Shown: positions 59,083 to 64,000 of the stretch, one piece after another
How the letters are laid out: each line of letters starts with the position of its first letter
How positions within the stretch are numbered: position 1 is the first letter of the stretch
DNA from: Heliocidaris tuberculata
Taxonomy: Eukaryota; Echinodermata; Echinoidea; Camarodonta; Echinometridae
Assembly (NCBI GenBank): GCA_025618425.1
Contig: CM046838.1
Location: 20,973,711 to 21,037,710, forward strand
Direction: 5' to 3'
Length of the DNA stretch: 64,000 nucleotides
The notes under the pieces: model-generated
The model's input: the letters and a program-made list of their open reading frames with translations, nothing else
Databases searched by the model: none
What the model was told of the DNA's origin: nothing
Translations under genes and position numbers: made by a program

Positions 59083-59123
59083 TACTACTTCTGTTACTAC
59101 TACTACTTCTACTAATGCTATTT

Positions 59124-59174
<51 letters not shown>

Positions 59175-59231
59175 TTTCTACTACTACTACTAGTACTACT
59201 ACTACTACTACTACTGCTACTTCTACTACTG

Positions 59232-59296
<65 letters not shown>

Positions 59297-59303
59297 TCTT
59301 CTT

Positions 59304-59337
<34 letters not shown>

Positions 59338-59375
59338 GACTACTACTACTACTACTACTACTACTTCTTCTTCTT

Positions 59376-59417
<42 letters not shown>

Positions 59418-59512
59418 TTACTACTACTATTATTATTACTTCTACTACTATTACTACTACTACTACTACTACTACTATTACTACTACTGCTACTACTACT
59501 ACTACTTATTCG
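58912..59512. repeat. Long (TAC)n/(TTC)n trinucleotide array
   Basis: About 600 bases of TAC with embedded TTC blocks (for example 58992-59028, 59291-59306, 59364-59378) and rare variants. Poly-Thr/Ser, poly-Tyr/Phe, poly-Leu and poly-Ser/Arg frames cross it in every reading and are artefacts. Confidence 0.97.
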
Positions 59513-61955
59513 AGGGAGTCCGTCTATTGTGCTTGGTAACACGGAAATAAAATCTAGATCATGGCAGAATTAGGTTGTGTATCGGACGTAATCAGTCAAA
59601 GTGTCTGATTATTTACATTTTCACCATAATATTGAAATAGGCCAGATCCGTGTGGAATGATCACATTTTCAAAGTGTGAACCAAACTATGTAAGCCTAAC
59701 CCTTCTTGATATAATAGACCCCGCAGGCTTTATTTTCATATAGTTCGCGTTAAGCATGAATACATTGTGAAGGAGAAAATCATTTTTCTCCCTTTTCAGG
59801 CATATTCATGGTAGGGCTGTGGAAGAGAGAGAGAGAGAGGGGGGGGGGGAGAAAGAGAGAGAGAAATGGGGGGGGGGGGGTCTTGATACACCAGGCCCCT
59901 TCTTACAACTTGAAGTTTTATGATTGATCCAACTCGAAGTGAATTCTCCATTCAGTCACAAATCTTCATTCGCCTATCACTTGTGTACAGATTTGCGATG
60001 GATATCTATCTCAAGTTAAGTTGCAATCGAGTTTGATCAATTCCAATTCATTATCAGACGGGGCTCTAAATCTTCCACAGCTACGTGTATTCTCTTGGTT
60101 TATAGTTCGACACACACGTTATTATCTCCACATAGAATTATACTGTAAAGAAAATAATTTTCTTGACTACTGTGACCTCAAACAAACAACGCGGTTTATC
60201 ATCGTTAAACTATTCTAAAGATACATCAATAATGTGATACCGAGTAATATAATGTTATTACACTTGCTATATAATCATTGTCGTAAAGTAATCCAATGAC
60301 CATGAATATTCAACAAGGAACTAGACATAATGGTAATTACCCGCATTGTGAAGATGAACCGCTGAAATCATCCTATGACAATTATATTATTAAAACTACA
60401 CCAATAAAATTAATGTGTTGTGTGTATGTGGTTAATGCTTGTAAAATATTATCGACCATTTCCCGTGTATGAGGATATTAATTTTGTTCATTAAAAAAGT
60501 CTCAATTTTCAAATTCGAATTTGATTTTGACAGTGATTTGGTAGGTGTTGGCACGTAGGGTGTATTAACAATCATTGTTGATAAGAGACAAAAATAGATA
60601 AACTTTGTACTTTCATACAAATTTATTGCCTTGCATTTATTTTCAACTCTAGGCGTAAAAGGCGGTTGGGGGCATGGGGCTGCAGCCCCCCCCCCCCCCC
60701 TCCCACATTTTGAAAATAAAACCAACATTCGGGCAGCCGTCACATCATATTCAGGCAGTCGTATCTATTATAATCTTTCTTCATTCTTCTTCTCTTTACA
60801 ATTTCTATCTTCCTCCCTCCACCGTATTTATCCTATGATAAATCCTAACGGATGCATGCTTTCTAAAGTGCATTAACAAAAAAAAATCATGAACGGAAAT
60901 TTCATGACTTCTTTGATATTTCCCCAGAAGAAAAATAAAATTCTACTATCAACTACACGTACTCTTTAAAGACATATTTAACAGTTGTGTAGTATTTCCG
61001 GAAGTGATTTTGAGACTTACGACTGACCATATATTCAAGGAATCGAATCCGATATCACTGGGGATACTTCAATGGTGAAACCCGATCTCTCTTTGGAACA
61101 ACCGCACTTCACGTGTATGATTTTTAATCTTATCCATGCATGCTCTGCTGTACACAATGAACTAACGAACTATCTCTCTTCCAACTAGTAATAGCAAATA
61201 GCTCTGTCAGTTATGCTTCACTGTGGAAGCTTTCTGTTGCTAGTATGGTGGGGAAAAACTGACGGGCACTAACCGTTTACCGGTTACCACAGTAAAGGTA
61301 CATGTATATGCTTCAACTTTTCAAATGTATTCATAAGCCTGAAACTGGAATAATTTCGTCTCAAATTGTGAACAATCACATTTCCAAATTCATTTTGTAT
61401 TAAGTCACTGATCTTTTCCCTCTTTTTCTTCATGTAGACAAAGTTGCTTTAATATACCCTTGTTTATAAAATAGAATTTAGTTTAAATGTCAATTTTGTA
61501 CTTAAGAAAGTGCCACAAAATCGACTATTTCGAGAAAAGAACAATGAAGTGAATGAGAACTGCTTATTGAAGGAACCATCAAAACTATTTGAGTTGAACA
61601 AACGTTTAACCAGCGATGTATATTTGAACCTTATAGATGATTATAAAACTGCATCGAAACTCAGGTATCTGTTAAATAAGTCGAGCATGCAAGGTGGTTG
61701 AACTATCAAGTTATATCATTATTTACCACGGCCTATTGTGTACAAGAAGATAGATATGTTAGTTCAAAGACCTTTATCTGACCCTATTATCGTTTGGGTA
61801 GTGCTGTAGCTTCCTTCTGGTATAACCATTTTCTACAATTTTAGATTCATTGATCACTTTACCTGTCAGTTATAAAGAAACCCAAGTATAATGTTTCAGC
61901 TAAGAAACCAAGTAAATATAATGCTTTAGATAAGACACCAATTGATATTTAGTAT
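59513..61955. other. Non-coding
   Basis: GA/G-rich patch at 59827-59880 and a C run at 60687-60701 preceded by GGGGGCATGGGGCTGCAG, reminiscent of the G-rich elements. A 63-codon open stretch at 61510-61701 has a coding-like charged composition but no ATG start and no known family. Confidence 0.4.
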
Positions 61956-61959
61956 TATC

Positions 61960-62082
61960 CGAGGGACTTGGTTATTGGAGGATAAATGCCTTACCAAAGA
62001 GTCCTAGCTCAGTGACTTGGATTCGAACGCGAGAATTCCCGGTTCCGTGGCCACTGTTCTAACACTGGGCCATCATGCCTCT
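61960..62082 (-). mobile_element. tRNA-derived SINE, reverse
   Basis: On the - strand: A-box-like TGGCCCAGTGTTAGAACAG, then B box GCGTTCGAATCC, then AAGTCACTGAGC and CTCTTTGGTAAGGCATTTAT. The last corresponds to the TTTGGCAAGACATTAAT body of the SINE at 46089. The tail was not clearly found. Confidence 0.65.
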
Positions 62083-64000
62083 TTTAACAAAAATGTAATT
62101 ATCTTTATCTGCCTTTCCACATGGGTTAGAATAATTAAAGAAATCAGAAGAAAGAGGTGCAGAAGGAGGCAAAATGGAATAGATGATATGAAAAATTAAC
62201 CGAAAATGATAAAGAGAATGGGAAAGGATGGGAAAAATCGACCGCCCCCTCCATCCACTTTAAAAACAAACTATTCGCTACTCACTGCTTCCCAGTGGTC
62301 TTTTGTGGGTTGTATTCTTGATTCGCGGATAGTCTTGGATTTTTGGCGGTTTGAAACATTTTACCCCCTCCCCCTTTCTGGCAATCCTGGATTTGCCTCT
62401 GGATAAGATAGAGGCTGAAAAAGGGAAAATCATGAGAAGGATAATACAGAAGAAGAAGAAGAGATGAAGAAGATCCATTCCAGATAAATGATACTTACGA
62501 TATTTCTATTAAGCGATATGATTGCAATTCTGTATGTCTCAGTCACTGTCCTATACGGTATATATTATGATTGTACGGAACCTTTCATGACAGAAACATA
62601 CAAGACAAATTAATAGGCCTTACATCAACTACGCTTTTCATAAATTGATCCTCATTTTACATACTTCTGGACGTGTTTTCCTTTATTATTATTTGATAAT
62701 AATTAGCAAACGCGTTTTGTTGCCAGTTTAGCTATATACTCACTTTTGTAAGAATTTACTTCCAAGTTTCAATAATGCCAAATCTGACACAGACATATTC
62801 TTTTTTGACTGGCGGTGAAACAAATATTTTCGTCACTATATAATTGCAAAGTGACCATGGTAAAAAAGCACAAGTGACTTATTGTACATTGAATCGGCTT
62901 ATTTGCATGGGGTCATTGTTAAAAGTAAATATACAGGTAGATACCAGATAAAGTTTCAGTGCTGTCCATGATTATTGACCCAGCACAAATATCCCTCCGA
63001 AAAATCCCTGGACAGTTACAATTTAGCGAAACACCAGTTCATTAAGTTCTTCCTACACTACACATGTGACATAACGTAAACTCGATAAATAAATTTAAAA
63101 AACTGCAATTTAAAAAAAAAAAATTGAATGCATATTGCTCGTTTTTTTTTTCTTTCTATTATTAGTTTCTTTATCTTTGAGACTATCCTATAGGTCAAAA
63201 GATGGTTCAAGAAATGTACTCTGTTGTACTGAAATAATTTCCTATATTAGAGGAATGATTGCTTTGATATCAAAATCTAACATTCCGTTTCACTATTGCG
63301 TAATAGGAACGTACTACTAACTTGTATAATGTTGTGAAAGCTTGTCCTAAACCTCGGACAAGCTGTGGTGTATTCAGAAAATGGTTAAAAACAAGGGGCC
63401 CATCTTCCCCGAGGGCATGAATAAAGTGCGATTCGGATTGGATGGACCCCGCAACGCAATAAATCAAAACTCAATTGTGAGGTTTCTAGAAAACAAGTAG
63501 GCGATTTGTAATGACGATTTCTTAATAATATTGTGTCATCAAAGTTGCATGCATACAAAATGAAGCACTTGAAACAAGTAGGGACAGTAATGGACTTCAG
63601 AAATACCGTAAAATGGAATGTGGTTTTTCTTTTAAGAGAAAGGTAAATATCATATAAACTATCTATATATTTCTGCTGGATAAATTACGTCATCCAGAAT
63701 ATTCTATATAGTCAATTTCTCATGATTGTGCCAGTATCATGCAGTCGAACATCAGGAATGAAATGTGTTTATTTATTGCGCGATAAAGTTAACAAAGAAA
63801 TTATAGCACGAGAACATAATATTTTAACGAGTTTGTCAAAGTGATAAATCAAAATACGATATTTTTAGTCTCATGTTACGTGAAAGCAAGCAATAAAGTC
63901 TGAGCTACAACAACACATAGACTTCTATTTGCTTAATAATGTTGAAGCATAGCTGATTATCAGTGTCTTTGAAATTTCATTTTATTGTTACATGATGAGC
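62083..64000. other. Non-coding
   Basis: AT-rich, with A runs near 63113-63123 and a short GAA patch at about 62448-62472. No gene recognised up to the window end. Confidence 0.45.

Noticed and set aside
58823..59573. Long open frames of 220-239 codons on both strands
   Set aside because: Pure translation of the TAC/TTC trinucleotide array in several frames; no non-repeat protein content.
61510..61701. Charged 63-codon frame with coding-like composition
   Set aside because: Begins with GTG, no recognisable family; an inner CTCAGGTATCT could be a donor but no acceptor partner was found.

Overview
This window looks like non-coding, repeat-laden DNA from an animal nuclear genome, most likely an echinoderm and probably a sea urchin. 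That is inference. It rests on AT-rich sequence packed with CT/GT/TAC microsatellites, many short palindromic transposons, tRNA-derived SINEs and CR1/L2-type LINEs, and from-memory resemblance of the short palindromic family to repeats in sea urchin DNA. There are no bacterial-style operons, no rRNA and no CRISPR array. Almost every short open frame is a by-product of a microsatellite or transposon.

Two short stretches look like real host protein-coding exons. Both lie on the + strand, begin with an ATG behind in-frame stops, and end in a consensus splice donor in the same phase (0). They are 4732-4827 (32 codons, donor GTAAGT) and 55186-55365 (60 codons, donor GTAAGC). Both carry a short P-x-H-L-(W/F) motif near the N-terminus. 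With 50 kb between them and no recognisable coding exon there or downstream, the simplest reading is alternative 5' exons of one gene whose main body lies beyond the right edge. The motif recalls the N-termini of long-form PDE4 cyclic-AMP phosphodiesterases, but this is only a lead.

The rest is mobile DNA. One LINE on the - strand (37063-40341) keeps an uninterrupted 1066-codon endonuclease plus reverse transcriptase frame and may be recently active. Three further LINE remnants lie at 14653-14854 (+), 41644-42900 (+) and 57366-58046 (-). tRNA-derived SINEs occur at 6605, 15153, 46089 and 61960; the one at 15153 ends in a tail that resembles the LINE remnant at 57366. Short non-autonomous DNA transposons include six sequence families flanked by TTAA, a family flanked by CTG or CAG direct repeats (three copies), a related TTTCATGAAAC-ended family (six copies), one hAT-like element with a perfect 8-bp target duplication (35000-35440), and G-run-rich elements with GGCGGATCC-like ends.

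Several insertions are nested and give relative ages. A CTG-flanked element sits in one copy of a TTAA family whose second copy still shows the empty site. A SINE sits in a third copy of the same family. A LINE fragment splits an 11-bp minisatellite (56983-58672). Other unusual structures are two phrase-like inverted repeats (9673-10053 and 47623-47905), a TACG-rich palindromic element (28506-28964), and a 600-bp TAC/TTC array (58912-59512).
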